Assembly: GCA_030832085.1 (NCBI GenBank)
Contig: JAURJU010000027.1
Coordinates: 1-64,000, forward strand
Direction: 5' to 3'
Source of the DNA: Chitinophagales bacterium
Lineage (GTDB): Bacteria; Bacteroidota; Bacteroidia; Chitinophagales; Chitinophagaceae
DNA length: 64,000 nucleotides
Made by a program: the position numbers and the translations under genes
In this document: piece after piece, positions 26,296-35,444 of the stretch
Layout: every line of letters begins with the position of its first letter
Numbering within the stretch: position 1 is the first letter of the stretch
Notes under the pieces: model-generated
Seen by the model: the letters and a program-made list of their open reading frames with translations, nothing else
Told to the model about the DNA's origin: nothing
The model's database searches: none

Positions 26296-28200
26296 ATGGC
26301 AAAAATCATTGGAATTGACCTAGGAACGACCAACAGTTGCGTTTCCGTAATGGAAGGCAACGAACCAGTTGTTATCGCCAACGATGAAGGAAGAAGAACC
26401 ACCCCCAGTGTCGTCGCATTCCTCAAAAATGGCGAGCGCAAAGTGGGAGATCCCGCAAAACGTCAGGCCATCACCAACCCCATCAACACCATTTCTAGTG
26501 TGAAACGTTTCATGGGAAGGCGTTTTGATGAGGTTACAGAAGAAATAAAGCATTGGAGTTATAATGTTGCAAAGGGAGACAACAATACCGTTAGAATTGA
26601 TATTGATGGCCGTTTGTATACCCCTCAGGAAATCAGTGCAATGGTGCTTCAAAAGATGAAAAAAATCGCTGAAGACTATCTCGGTCAAGAAGTCAACGAA
26701 GCGGTGGTAACAGTTCCCGCATATTTCAATGACGCACAACGTCAGGCGACCAAGGAAGCTGGTGAAATTGCTGGTCTGACCATCAAAAGAATCATCAACG
26801 AACCAACGGCTGCAGCCTTGGCCTATGGTCTTGACAAAAAGAATGTTGACAGTAAAATTGCGGTATTTGACCTTGGCGGTGGAACTTTTGACGTATCCAT
26901 ACTTGAATTGGGTGATGGTGTGTTTGAAGTAAAATCGACCAACGGTGACACCCACCTTGGCGGTGATGACTTTGACAAGGTGATCATGGATTGGCTGGCT
27001 GACGAATTCCATAAGGAGGAAAATGTTGATCTCAGGAAAGACCCAATGGCACTTCAGCGTTTAAAAGAGGCTGCAGAAAAAGCGAAAGTTGAGCTTTCTG
27101 GTTCATCTGAAACTGAAATCAATCTTCCTTACGTCACTGCAATTGACGGTGTTCCCAAACACCTTGTAAAAAAACTGTCAAGGGCAAAGTTTGAGCAAAT
27201 TGCAGACAAGCTTTTTGAACGTTGCCTAAAACCTTGTGAGCAAGCCCTAAAGGATGCGGGAATGAATGTTTCACAGATTGATGAGGTTATATTGGTTGGA
27301 GGATCCACAAGGATTCCAAAAGTGCAAGAAATCGTGGAAAAATTCTTTGGAAAGAAACCCAACAAGAGCGTAAATCCTGATGAGGCTGTTGCCATCGGTG
27401 CAGGCGTACAAGGCGCTGTGCTTTCTGGAGAAGTGAAGGATGTGCTTCTTTTGGATGTCACTCCACTCAGTCTTGGTATTGAGACCCTTGGTGGTGTAAT
27501 GACTGTTTTGATTCCTTCAAATACCACGATTCCGACCAAAAAATCAGAAAGCTTTTCAACTGCTGCTGACAACCAGCCAGGGGTTCAGATTCATGTTCTT
27601 CAGGGTGAAAGGCCCATGGCCAACCAAAACAAAACCCTGGGCATATTCAACCTTGACAACATTCCTCCAGCCCCAAGGGGTGTTCCTCAAATTGAAGTTA
27701 CCTTCGATATCGATGCAAACGGTCTCATCAATGTGAGTGCAAAAGACAAAGGTACCGGCAAAGAGCAAAAAATCAGGATTGAAGCAGGCAGTGGCTTGAC
27801 AAAGGAAGAGATTGAAAAAATGAAGGCCGAAGCCAAGGCAAATGAAGCAACTGACAAGGAAGCCCGTGAAAAAATAGAAAAAATCAATGCCGCTGACGGC
27901 CTTATTTTCCAAACTGAAAAGCAATTGAAAGAGTTTGGTGAAAAGATTCCTGCAGAGAAAAAAGAAGTCATTGATGCTGCGCTGACAAAGTTGAAAGAAG
28001 TACACAAAATTCAGGATATCAATGCGATAGAGGTAGCAACTAAAGAGTTAAATGATGCATGGATGGCTGCAAGTCAAGACATGTACAATGCTACCCAAGG
28101 CGCTGAACAGGCTGGTGCACAACAGGCTGGACCCGAAGCGGGTGGCGCAAAGCCTGAGACAGACAATGTCACTGACGCAGAGTTTGAAGAAGTCAAATAA
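26296..28200 (+). CDS. dnaK: Chaperone DnaK (Hsp70)
   Basis: ATP-dependent chaperone of 634 residues. ATPase domain motifs are [47 protein letters not shown] and [12 protein letters not shown]; the linker reads [18 protein letters not shown]; the C-terminal tail ends DAEFEEVK, a normal DnaK end. It stands alone: no dnaJ, grpE or hrcA adjoin. Followed by a strong terminator. A sigma-54-like element precedes it. Confidence 0.98.
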   Translation: MAKIIGIDLGTTNSCVSVMEGNEPVVIANDEGRRTTPSVVAFLKNGERKVGDPAKRQAITNPINTISSVKRFMGRRFDEVTEEIKHWSYNVAKGDNNTVRIDIDGRLYTPQEISAMVLQKMKKIAEDYLGQEVNEAVVTVPAYFNDAQRQATKEAGEIAGLTIKRIINEPTAAALAYGLDKKNVDSKIAVFDLGGGTFDVSILELGDGVFEVKSTNGDTHLGGDDFDKVIMDWLADEFHKEENVDLRKDPMALQRLKEAAEKAKVELSGSSETEINLPYVTAIDGVPKHLVKKLSRAKFEQIADKLFERCLKPCEQALKDAGMNVSQIDEVILVGGSTRIPKVQEIVEKFFGKKPNKSVNPDEAVAIGAGVQGAVLSGEVKDVLLLDVTPLSLGIETLGGVMTVLIPSNTTIPTKKSESFSTAADNQPGVQIHVLQGERPMANQNKTLGIFNLDNIPPAPRGVPQIEVTFDIDANGLINVSAKDKGTGKEQKIRIEAGSGLTKEEIEKMKAEAKANEATDKEAREKIEKINAADGLIFQTEKQLKEFGEKIPAEKKEVIDAALTKLKEVHKIQDINAIEVATKELNDAWMAASQDMYNATQGAEQAGAQQAGPEAGGAKPETDNVTDAEFEEVK

Positions 28201-28211
28201 GCATTCAAATC

Positions 28212-28238
28212 AAAAGGGGATCCAAAAGATCCCCTTTT
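28212..28238. terminator. Terminator between dnaK and the convergent DUF2452 gene
   Basis: An 11-bp perfect stem AAAAGGGGATC / GATCCCCTTTT with a 5-base loop and a T-run. It lies 11 bp after the dnaK stop and directly next to the stop of the convergent gene, so it may serve both directions. Confidence 0.88.
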
Positions 28239-29030
28239 TTATACCAATTCCATCCAGGTATGATCTGCTAGTAATTTTACCGCAGCAGTACATTTTTTAA
28301 ATGGCCCTGAAGGACCCCATTCTTTGGGGCTCACCAATGATAGAAAATGACTGCCGTCTTTTTTCTCATACAGGTAGTATTGTTGTCCTATTACAGGTGT
28401 AAAATTCAATTTCGCACTGTAAATGAGGACTGAAAGCTCTTTTCTGCGTTGGATTTCCTGTGCCTGAAGTGCCAGCAATTCGATCTGCTGCCTGATTTGG
28501 GTAAGCTGCATGTTCGTTTGCTCTTCCATGGCAGTGAGTGATTTGTGCCTGATCATTCCCTCTTCTGTAGGCCTTATTACAGCTCCGGATACAGACGTAG
28601 AGTAGGGCAGTACACTCATCTGCTTGTGGTAATAGGATATGTTTTGGTAATCAGATCCGTCTTCAGATTTGCCTTGTTCCGTTACTTTCAGGTATCCGTT
28701 GGGTTGAATTTCGTGAAAAATTCGAACCGTCTTTTCCTTGTTGATCAACAGCAGGATTTCGAAGCTGATGCTATCAATGAACTGCACTTTTGCAGTTTCT
28801 GCGACTTCTTGATCCTCCAAGGGATGCAGATCACCATCCGCCTCCAATTCATAGCATGATGAAAAGGCCTGGTTTTCGAGTGTAACCCAATTCATTTCTA
28901 TACTAAGCCTGCTTCTTTCACCCGCTGCATTCAATTTATAAATGCCTGATTTTGGCCTTTCACCTTTCTCATAAATACCTTTTTCGGGAAACAACTGCCA
29001 GGAGTAGAGAAAATTATATGCTTGGATCAT
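28239..29030 (-). CDS. DUF2452-containing protein of unknown function
   Basis: Cytosolic protein of 263 residues. The C-terminal part (coiled-coil around residues 165-195, then KLNFTPVIGQQYYLYEKKDG and SLVSPKEWG) matches DUF2452. The N-terminal half (YSWQLFPEKGIYEKGERP to FHEIQPNGYLKV) resembles a lipocalin-like or calycin barrel with no catalytic motif; this is inference. Divergent from prfB. Confidence 0.7.
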   Translation of the reverse strand: MIQAYNFLYSWQLFPEKGIYEKGERPKSGIYKLNAAGERSRLSIEMNWVTLENQAFSSCYELEADGDLHPLEDQEVAETAKVQFIDSISFEILLLINKEKTVRIFHEIQPNGYLKVTEQGKSEDGSDYQNISYYHKQMSVLPYSTSVSGAVIRPTEEGMIRHKSLTAMEEQTNMQLTQIRQQIELLALQAQEIQRRKELSVLIYSAKLNFTPVIGQQYYLYEKKDGSHFLSLVSPKEWGPSGPFKKCTAAVKLLADHTWMELV

Positions 29031-29080
29031 CCTATATCAACAAAAGTTTTACCACTTGGTTCTAAAAATATTATTTTGGG

Positions 29081-29109
29081 TTGACATTCAATGAATTGAC
29101 TTAATTTTA
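29081..29109 (+). promoter_or_regulatory. Candidate promoter of prfB (TTG-N18-TAATTTTA)
   Basis: TTG at 29081-29083 and TAATTTTA at 29102-29109, the latter one base off TAnnTTTG. The ATG follows after 6 bp, so the leader would be almost absent. Confidence 0.35.
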
Positions 29110-29115
29110 CAGGGT

Positions 29116-30211
29116 ATGACCATCGAACAAATAAAGAGTATGAGAGACCGCCTATCCGTCTTGAGGAGGTTTCTTTGACGTCGAAAATCGACGATATAAA
29201 ATAAATGAGGACAAGCTAAAGTCACAATCACCTGGGTTCTGGGATGATAACAAACGTGCTACGGAAATCCTCAAAACCGTCAAGCTGAATGAATATTGGC
29301 TAAACCTTTATTCTTCCACCGAAGCAGCAGTGGAAGATTTTGTAATCCTGTTTGAATTTTGGAAAGAGGGGGAATGTACTGAAGAAGAGGTGAAAATTGC
29401 CAATGAAAAGGCAATATCAGCGCTTGATGAAGCGGAATTCAAAAGTACATTGAACCAACCCGAAGATGAACTTCCTGCAGTTCTTCAGGTCAACAGTGGA
29501 GCCGGTGGCACCGAAAGCCAGGATTGGGCGGAGATGCTCATTAGGATGTATAGAATGTACGGAGAAAAGCAGGGCTGGACTGTCACTGAGCTGGATTGGC
29601 AAGATGGAGATGGCGCAGGAATAAAGTCTGCAGTTCTTCAGTTTGAAGGCCCCTTTGCCTATGGTTTTTTGAAAGCCGAAAATGGTGTTCACCGTTTGGT
29701 GAGGATTTCACCTTTCGACAGCAATGCGAGGAGGCATACCTCCTTTGCTTCTGTTTATGTATATCCGTTGGTGGATGATTCCATTGAAATTGAAGTCAAT
29801 CCCGCAGACCTTGAATGGGAATTTTATCGTTCGGGCGGTAAGGGTGGTCAAAACGTGAACAAAGTTGAAACGGCGGTCAGGCTAAAGCACATCCCAAGTG
29901 GTATTATTGTTGAATGTCAACAGGCAAGGACCCAAGGGGAAAACAGGGAGAAAGCCTTGAAAATGCTAAAAAGCAAGCTCTACGAAGAGGAAATGAGAAG
30001 ACGCGAAGAGCTGAAAAATGCCAACAACGCGTCAAAAAAGAAAATTGAGTGGGGAAGTCAAATCCGCAGTTATGTTTTCCATCCCTATAAAATGATCAAA
30101 GACCACAGAACAAATCATGAAGTTGGCAACATACAACCCGTAATGGATGGTGACCTTGATGGTTTTATCAAGGCTTATCTCATGATGGAAAAAGAAAATG
30201 TAACAAGCTAA
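29116..30211 (+). CDS. prfB: Peptide chain release factor 2, with programmed +1 frameshift
   Basis: Terminates translation at UGA and UAA. The gene is in two frames: ATG at 29116 opens 20 codons ending CTT, then in-frame TGA at 29176; a +1 shift continues from GAC at 29177 to the stop at 30211, giving about 364 residues, the usual RF2 length. The shift signal AGGAGG-TTT-CTT-TGA-C at 29164-29179 has the classical layout, with the internal Shine-Dalgarno three bases before the slippery CTT. The product carries the codon-recognition tripeptide SPF ([12 protein letters not shown]) and the GGQ motif ([16 protein letters not shown]). The level of RF2 itself should control the shift. Confidence 0.97.
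29164..29179 (+). promoter_or_regulatory. RF2 programmed +1 frameshift site
   Basis: AGGAGGTTTCTTTGAC: internal Shine-Dalgarno AGGAGG, three-base spacer, slippery CTT, UGA stop and following C. It has the same layout as the E. coli site (AGGGGGTATCTTTGAC). Low RF2 slows termination at TGA and favours the shift, making an autoregulatory loop. Confidence 0.95.
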
Positions 30212-30224
30212 AAAATCTCACAAC

Positions 30225-31856
30225 ATGAACAACGGACACTACAGTTTGCCCATCCCTGCAAATGAGCCCATCCAAAGTTATATCCCAGGCTCACCAGAAA
30301 GAAGCAGATTGAAAGATGTTATTCTTGAACTCAAATCATCAACAATTGATGTACCCATGTACATTGGTTCAAGGGAAATAAGAACAAACAACAAGGTTGC
30401 AATGCGCCCTCCACATGAACGCAAGCACCTTCTTGGTCATTTTCACGCGGGTGAAGCCAGGCATGTTAAAATGGCCATTGATGCTGCACTTGCAGCAAAA
30501 GCCGATTGGGAGGCCATGCCATGGGAGAGCAGGGCTGCGATTTTTTTGAAGGCAGCTGACCTGATTGCAACCCGTTACAGACCCTATATCAACGCAACGA
30601 CCATGCTGGGTCAAAGCAAAAATGTTTTTCAGGCAGAGATTGACAGTGCATGCGAACTCATTGACTTTCTTCGTTTCAACGTTCATTTTTTAGGTGAAAT
30701 CTACAAGCAACAACCTTTGAGTGCACCAGGTATTCACAACAGGCTTGAATACCGCCCATTGGAAGGATTTGTGCTGGCCATCAGTCCCTTTAATTTCACA
30801 GCAATAGGAGGTAATCTTCCAGCTTCAGCAGCACTTTGCGGAAATACCGTTGTCTGGAAATGTGCCAATACGCAGGTTTATTCAGCACAGATGTTTATGC
30901 GCATCCTGAAGGAAGCCGGTTTGCCAGATGGGGTTATTAACCTCATCTATGTTGATGGCCCAACGCTGGGAAGCATTTGCTTCAATCATCCCCAATTTGC
31001 AGGTGTACATTTCACGGGGTCAACTGGGGTCTTCAACCAAATGTGGAAAACCATTGGTGAAAACATTGGCAAATACAGATCGTATCCAAGAATCGTTGGA
31101 GAAACCGGTGGGAAGGACTTTGTCATGGTGCATTCCTCGGCAGATCCAGACGTTGTTGCAACAGCACTGCTAAGGGGAGCATTTGAATACCAAGGCCAAA
31201 AATGTTCTGCTGCGTCAAGGGCTTATATCCCGTCAAACCTTGCTGTGGCCGTAAGGAAAAGGCTCATTGCGGGCATCAAAAGCTTTAAAATGGGTTCCGT
31301 TGAAGATTTCAGCAATTTCATCACTGCTGTCATTGACGACAAATCATTTAACAAGATCAAGTCATACATCGATAAGGCCAAGCGGTCTTCCAAAGCCAAA
31401 GTAATTGCAGGAGGAAACTGTGACAAATCCATAGGCTATTTCATTGAGCCTACAGTGATTGAAACAACTGACCCTAAATTCACAACCATGTGTGAAGAAA
31501 TTTTTGGACCAGTCTTGACCATGTATGTTTATCCTGAGAAGAAATTTTCGGAAACGCTGAAATTGCTTGATGAAACATCGCAATATGCCTTAACCGGTTC
31601 GATCATATCACAGGACAGGGCAGCCATTGTAGAGGCATCCCATGCTTTGAGAAATGCGGCGGGTAATTTCTACATCAATGACAAACCAACTGGAGCAGTT
31701 GTTGGCCAGCAACCATTTGGCGGCGCAAGGGGTTCCGGCACAAATGACAAGGCTGGTTTTTCCATCAACCTTTACAGATGGCTGAGTGTGAGGACTGTCA
31801 AGGAAACATTTGATCCTCCAAAGGATTACAGGTATCCATTCATGCAACCAGAATAA
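30225..31856 (+). CDS. pruA: L-glutamate gamma-semialdehyde (P5C) dehydrogenase
   Basis: NAD-dependent aldehyde dehydrogenase of 543 residues for the second step of proline catabolism, glutamate semialdehyde to glutamate. The N-terminal IPANEPIQSYIPGSPER and RPPHERKHLLGHFH are typical of the eukaryote-like single-domain P5CDH. Catalytic residues are the Glu in IVGETGGKDFVMVH and the Cys in EYQGQKCSAASRAYIP. No proline dehydrogenase gene is next to it. It begins 13 bp after prfB, possibly on one transcript. Confidence 0.94.
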   Translation: MNNGHYSLPIPANEPIQSYIPGSPERSRLKDVILELKSSTIDVPMYIGSREIRTNNKVAMRPPHERKHLLGHFHAGEARHVKMAIDAALAAKADWEAMPWESRAAIFLKAADLIATRYRPYINATTMLGQSKNVFQAEIDSACELIDFLRFNVHFLGEIYKQQPLSAPGIHNRLEYRPLEGFVLAISPFNFTAIGGNLPASAALCGNTVVWKCANTQVYSAQMFMRILKEAGLPDGVINLIYVDGPTLGSICFNHPQFAGVHFTGSTGVFNQMWKTIGENIGKYRSYPRIVGETGGKDFVMVHSSADPDVVATALLRGAFEYQGQKCSAASRAYIPSNLAVAVRKRLIAGIKSFKMGSVEDFSNFITAVIDDKSFNKIKSYIDKAKRSSKAKVIAGGNCDKSIGYFIEPTVIETTDPKFTTMCEEIFGPVLTMYVYPEKKFSETLKLLDETSQYALTGSIISQDRAAIVEASHALRNAAGNFYINDKPTGAVVGQQPFGGARGSGTNDKAGFSINLYRWLSVRTVKETFDPPKDYRYPFMQPE

Positions 31857-31902
31857 TATAAAAGCACTGAAAGCCATACATTTGCAACAAGCTACCGCAA
31901 CA

Positions 31903-32433
31903 ATGAAAGGAGTCAATACCATCATGGAAGAGGATCAACTCAAGCTAACCCTTAAAAGGCTGGCCCACGAATTGATTGAAAATCATTTTCCATTTGACAA
32001 TACTTGCATCATCGGCATACAACCCCGCGGTATAGCCATCAGTGATTTTATCACTCAGTATATCCAGGAAATCCATCCGGAAGTGAAAATCAACTATGGA
32101 AAATTGGACATTACATTCTACAGGGATGATTTCAGGGGCCAGATTCACATCCCCAACATCACGGATCTTCCTTTTTCAATCGAAGGAAAGAAGGTGATCC
32201 TCATTGATGATGTGCTGTATACAGGTCGCACCATCCGTGCTGCCATGGACGCATTGCTGGACAACGGAAGGGCGCAAAAAGTCGAATTGTGCATTTTGGT
32301 GGATAGAAAATTCAGCCGTGAACTCCCGATTCAACCCGATTATGTGGGAAAATCAATAGATTCCATCGTAACGCAAAAGGTAAAAGTGATATGGGGAGAC
32401 GAAAAAAGGGTAATATTATACGACAGTATGTAG
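31903..32433 (+). CDS. pyrR: PyrR: pyr regulator / uracil phosphoribosyltransferase
   Basis: Phosphoribosyltransferase-fold protein of 176 residues. The PRPP loop is VILIDDVLYTGRTIRAAMDAL, preceded by IIGIQPRGIAIS. In Bacillus, PyrR binds pyr mRNA and attenuates; many homologues are only UPRTases. Start at 31903 (MKGVNTIMEEDQLKL) is chosen since a longer frame would overlap pruA; the ATG at 31924 is an alternative. Upstream of pyrB by 55 bp. No PyrR-binding leader is visible, so RNA regulation here is doubtful. Confidence 0.9.
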   Translation: MKGVNTIMEEDQLKLTLKRLAHELIENHFPFDNTCIIGIQPRGIAISDFITQYIQEIHPEVKINYGKLDITFYRDDFRGQIHIPNITDLPFSIEGKKVILIDDVLYTGRTIRAAMDALLDNGRAQKVELCILVDRKFSRELPIQPDYVGKSIDSIVTQKVKVIWGDEKRVILYDSM

Positions 32434-32473
32434 TTCACATAAAAATTTGTCCGCTTTTTATAACGCGATACCA

Positions 32474-32481
32474 TAAATTTG
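32474..32481 (+). promoter_or_regulatory. -7 element (TAAATTTG) of pyrB, near-leaderless
   Basis: Exact TAnnTTTG, with a TTTG at 32446-32449 that could be the -33 element (spacer 24, slightly long). Only 7 bp separate the element from the pyrB ATG at 32489, so the transcript would start within one to three bases of the start codon. Confidence 0.55.
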
Positions 32482-32488
32482 CTCCCTA

Positions 32489-33424
32489 ATGCAACTAAGC
32501 TCAAAACACTTGCTCGGCATTAGAGACCTCCTTCCGGGAGACATCCATCTCATTTTAGACACAGCCCGCCAATTCAAGGAAGTACTTCAAAGGCCGATCA
32601 AAAAGGTGCCGTCACTCAGGGATATTACCATTGTCAATCTTTTTTACGAAAATTCAACCAGGACCAGGATCTCCTTTGAATTGGCTGAAAAAAGATTGAG
32701 CGCAGATACCATCAATTTTTCTGCCAGTGGTTCTTCCGTATCCAAGGGAGAAACGCTCTTGGATACCGTCAACAACATCCTGTCCATGAAAGTAGACATG
32801 GTGGTGATGCGCCACAGTGCAACAGGAGCTCCACATTTCCTGGCCCAGCACATACCTGCTGCCATTGTAAATGCCGGGGATGGCATCAATGAACATCCGA
32901 CCCAGGCCTTGTTGGACGCCCTTTCCATTACAGAAAAATTGGGTACGCTTCAAGGAAAAAAGATTGCCATCATTGGAGATATCATGCATTCCCGGGTCGC
33001 CATGAGCAATATTTACCTGTTGACAAAAATGGGTGCTGAAGTTACCCTTGCTGGCCCGCCCACGTTGATCCCCAAACACATCAAGGATTCTTTCGGAGTG
33101 AATGTAACCTATAGTGTGGAAGAAGCCCTCAAGTGGTGTGATGTTGCCAATGTGTTGCGCATTCAACTTGAAAGGCAGAATCAGGTGTTGTTTTCTTCCC
33201 TGAGGGAATACAACCAGGCATATGGCATCACACGAAAACTGTTGGATACCATAGACAAAGAAATACTCATCATGCACCCAGGTCCTATCAACAGAGGTGT
33301 TGAGCTGGATTCTGATGTTGCCGACAGTGGACAATCGCTTATTCTTGACCAGGTTGAAAATGGTGTTGCTGTCAGAATGGCGGTACTTTACCTCTTGTCT
33401 GGAAGGAAAGATTCAACTTCTTAA
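32489..33424 (+). CDS. pyrB: Aspartate carbamoyltransferase catalytic subunit
   Basis: Condenses carbamoyl phosphate with aspartate in pyrimidine synthesis. The 311-residue protein has the carbamoyl-phosphate motif FYENSTRTRISFELAEKRL, the SASGSSVSKGETLLDT loop, and HPTQALLD. No pyrI regulatory subunit is adjacent, so it is probably the unregulated trimer type. Follows pyrR and precedes coaD by 9 bp. It appears to have its own promoter immediately before the ATG. Confidence 0.97.
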   Translation: MQLSSKHLLGIRDLLPGDIHLILDTARQFKEVLQRPIKKVPSLRDITIVNLFYENSTRTRISFELAEKRLSADTINFSASGSSVSKGETLLDTVNNILSMKVDMVVMRHSATGAPHFLAQHIPAAIVNAGDGINEHPTQALLDALSITEKLGTLQGKKIAIIGDIMHSRVAMSNIYLLTKMGAEVTLAGPPTLIPKHIKDSFGVNVTYSVEEALKWCDVANVLRIQLERQNQVLFSSLREYNQAYGITRKLLDTIDKEILIMHPGPINRGVELDSDVADSGQSLILDQVENGVAVRMAVLYLLSGRKDSTS

Positions 33425-33433
33425 AACCAAGCA

Positions 33434-33907
33434 ATGCAAAAAATCTGTCTTTTTCCTGGCACATTCGACCCCATTACACTTGGACATGTGGATGTGATCA
33501 AAAGAGCTTTGCCATTGTTTGACAAGATCATCGTAGCAGTGGGCAAAAACGCAGGCAAGGCGCCGATGTACAGTCCCGAACAACGTCAATCCTGGATTGA
33601 GGAGATTTTCAGGGAGGAGGAAAAGGTTTCAGCTGCTGTTTACGAAGGGTTGACCGTTAATTTTTGCAGAGAGGTAGGTGCGAAATACATTTTAAGAGGT
33701 ATCCGTTATGTCAGTGATTTTGAATATGAAAAAACGATTGCAGATGCCAATAGGACGTTGGATCCCGAAATTGAAACCTTTTTCCTTACCTGTGAGCCAA
33801 AGTACACTTCAATAGCCTCCACCATTGTAAGGGATATCATCAGAAATGGGGGAGATGCATCACTTTTCCTGCCTGAAGCAGTTTCAACGTCCCTCAAAAC
33901 CAGTTGA
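33434..33907 (+). CDS. coaD: Phosphopantetheine adenylyltransferase
   Basis: Makes dephospho-CoA from 4'-phosphopantetheine and ATP, the fourth step of CoA synthesis. The 157-residue protein has the nucleotidyltransferase motif FPGTFDPITLGHVDVI (TxGH) and the IASTIVRDI motif (ISSTxVR). Nine base pairs after pyrB. Its last 24 bp overlap the end of the convergent Nudix gene. Confidence 0.97.
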   Translation: MQKICLFPGTFDPITLGHVDVIKRALPLFDKIIVAVGKNAGKAPMYSPEQRQSWIEEIFREEEKVSAAVYEGLTVNFCREVGAKYILRGIRYVSDFEYEKTIADANRTLDPEIETFFLTCEPKYTSIASTIVRDIIRNGGDASLFLPEAVSTSLKTS

Positions 33908-34393
33908 ATTTTCTCCTAAAAAGTATTTTACCACCAATTCCCTGATGGACGGGTATGCGTGCTTCATCAATTCTGCTGCCTCTTGCCTGTCAACCCAACG
34001 CAGTTCTGTGATGTCTTCCTCCAATTGTGGTATCAATTGCTGCCTACCCGAGCATTCCATTTTGAACCAATGTGAAGGCTTGAGTACATCATTGCCCCTG
34101 TAGGTATAGGTATGGTAGGTGATTTGCAATGGTTCAATCAATTTAATCCCCTTTAGTCCAGTCTCCTCCTCAACTTCCCGAATTGCACATGCTTCAATGG
34201 TTTCTCCCTCGTCAATTTTGCCTTTGGGCAGATCCCATTGCCCGCGCCTGAACATCATCAACAGTTGTCCATTTTCATTGTACACCATACCGCCTGATGC
34301 TTCTACAATCAACTTTCCCTTGCAAAATGCTGCCAATTTATCCTTGTCATTTAACACCAATGGCCCCTGGGGCTCGTGAACAATTATGTACAT
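33884..34393 (-). CDS. Nudix hydrolase
   Basis: Pyrophosphohydrolase of 169 residues; substrate unknown. The Nudix box reads GKIDEGETIEACAIREVEEE followed by TGL, a perfect match to G-x5-E-x7-REUxEExGU. The protein opens MYIIVHEPQGPLVLNDKDKL. Convergent with and overlapping coaD by 24 bp, divergent from pyrE. Confidence 0.93.
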   Translation of the reverse strand: MYIIVHEPQGPLVLNDKDKLAAFCKGKLIVEASGGMVYNENGQLLMMFRRGQWDLPKGKIDEGETIEACAIREVEEETGLKGIKLIEPLQITYHTYTYRGNDVLKPSHWFKMECSGRQQLIPQLEEDITELRWVDRQEAAELMKHAYPSIRELVVKYFLGENSTGFEGR

Positions 34394-34424
34394 AACTTAA
34401 TTTTCTTTTCTGAAGGGCATGATT

Positions 34425-34432
34425 CAATTTTG
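34425..34432 (+). promoter_or_regulatory. Possible -7 element (CAATTTTG) of pyrE
   Basis: One base off TAnnTTTG, ending 4 bp before the ATG at 34437. If used, pyrE would be leaderless like pyrB, and the in-frame ATG at 34419 could not be the start. Confidence 0.3.
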
Positions 34433-34436
34433 CCGT

Positions 34437-35066
34437 ATGACAAATGAAAAAACAGTTGCTGAAAAACTGCTACAAGTTAATGCAGTAAAGCTGAACCCCA
34501 AAGAACCATTTACTTGGGCATCAGGTTGGAAAAGTCCGATTTACTGCGACAACAGGAAATTATTGGGATACCCCTATGTAAGGGATTTCATCAAAAGTGA
34601 AATGTGCAACGTCATTTTTGAAAGATTTCCGGAAGCAGAGCTTTTGGCAGGTGTTGCGACTGCAGGAATTGCCTGGGGAGCCATGGCCGCGGACCAACTT
34701 AAACTTCCCTACATCTATGTAAGGCCCAAGCCGAAGGAGCATGGATTGGGCAATCAAATCGAAGGGTATTATGAAAAGGGGATGAGGGTGCTGATCATTG
34801 AAGACCTGATTTCTACAGGTAAAAGCAGTTTGCAGGTGGTGGATGTAGCAAGGAATGCAGGCCTCGAGGTAGTGGGTATGGTTTCCATTTTCAACTATGG
34901 TTTTCAAGCCGCAGAAGATGCATGCAAAGCTGCAGGTGTTCCTGCCGTCTCACTGACGAATTATCCCACATTGATCGATTTGGCAATTGAAAAAGGCACC
35001 ATAGATCCTGAAGATCAAAATACATTGTTAAACTGGAGCAAAAACCCTTCAGAATGGGGGAGATAA
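34437..35066 (+). CDS. pyrE: Orotate phosphoribosyltransferase
   Basis: Makes OMP from orotate and PRPP. The 209-residue protein has WASGWKSPIYCDNRKLLG at the N-terminal substrate site and the PRPP loop VLIIEDLISTGKSSLQVVDV. The start at 34437 (MTNEKTVAEKLL) is chosen; an in-frame ATG at 34419 adds six residues. Separated from pyrB by coaD and the opposed Nudix gene; followed 27 bp later by the HMA protein. Confidence 0.95.
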   Translation: MTNEKTVAEKLLQVNAVKLNPKEPFTWASGWKSPIYCDNRKLLGYPYVRDFIKSEMCNVIFERFPEAELLAGVATAGIAWGAMAADQLKLPYIYVRPKPKEHGLGNQIEGYYEKGMRVLIIEDLISTGKSSLQVVDVARNAGLEVVGMVSIFNYGFQAAEDACKAAGVPAVSLTNYPTLIDLAIEKGTIDPEDQNTLLNWSKNPSEWGR

Positions 35067-35093
35067 GCATAATTTAGTTTAAAATTTCGCAAG

Positions 35094-35432
35094 ATGAAAA
35101 AGTCAATGATTCTCTTTTTTGCCATTTTTATTGGACTTGTTCCTATGGCACAGCAAAAAAAGCCTGTAACTGTAAAGGTCAATACACCCACTGTGCAGTG
35201 CGAGATGTGCAAAAAGAAAATTGAAGAATACCTGATGTATGAGGAAGGAATTACAAAAGTTGTTGTTGATTACAAGCAAAAAAAAACTACGGTGACATAT
35301 TTGACAGACAGGACCAACCTTGAGAACATCAAGACTGCCATTGCCAATACTGGTTATGATGCCGAAGAGATAAAAGCGGCCCCTGATGCATATGAGAAGC
35401 TTCCAAAATGTTGTAAGAAGCCATCCAAATAA
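35094..35432 (+). CDS. Exported heavy-metal-associated (HMA) domain protein
   Basis: Small protein of 112 residues with signal peptide MKKSMILFFAIFIGLVPMAQ, then an HMA ferredoxin-like fold. The metal site is VQCEMCKKKIEEYL (CxxC) and the C-terminal tail adds a second Cys pair (KLPKCCKKPSK). Probably a periplasmic copper- or mercury-type metal chaperone or scavenger. No transporter of the P-type class lies next to it, so the partner is unknown. Confidence 0.82.
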   Translation: MKKSMILFFAIFIGLVPMAQQKKPVTVKVNTPTVQCEMCKKKIEEYLMYEEGITKVVVDYKQKKTTVTYLTDRTNLENIKTAIANTGYDAEEIKAAPDAYEKLPKCCKKPSK

Positions 35433-35444
35433 GACGGTTGCATC

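Noticed and set aside
26320-27012. A 230-codon open frame on the minus strand inside dnaK
   Set aside because: It is a shadow of the biased codon use of dnaK; its product resembles no known family.
29116-29330. prfB seen as a broken gene or pseudogene because of the early TGA
   Set aside because: The TGA sits in a textbook RF2 frameshift site and the downstream frame is intact with SPF and GGQ motifs.
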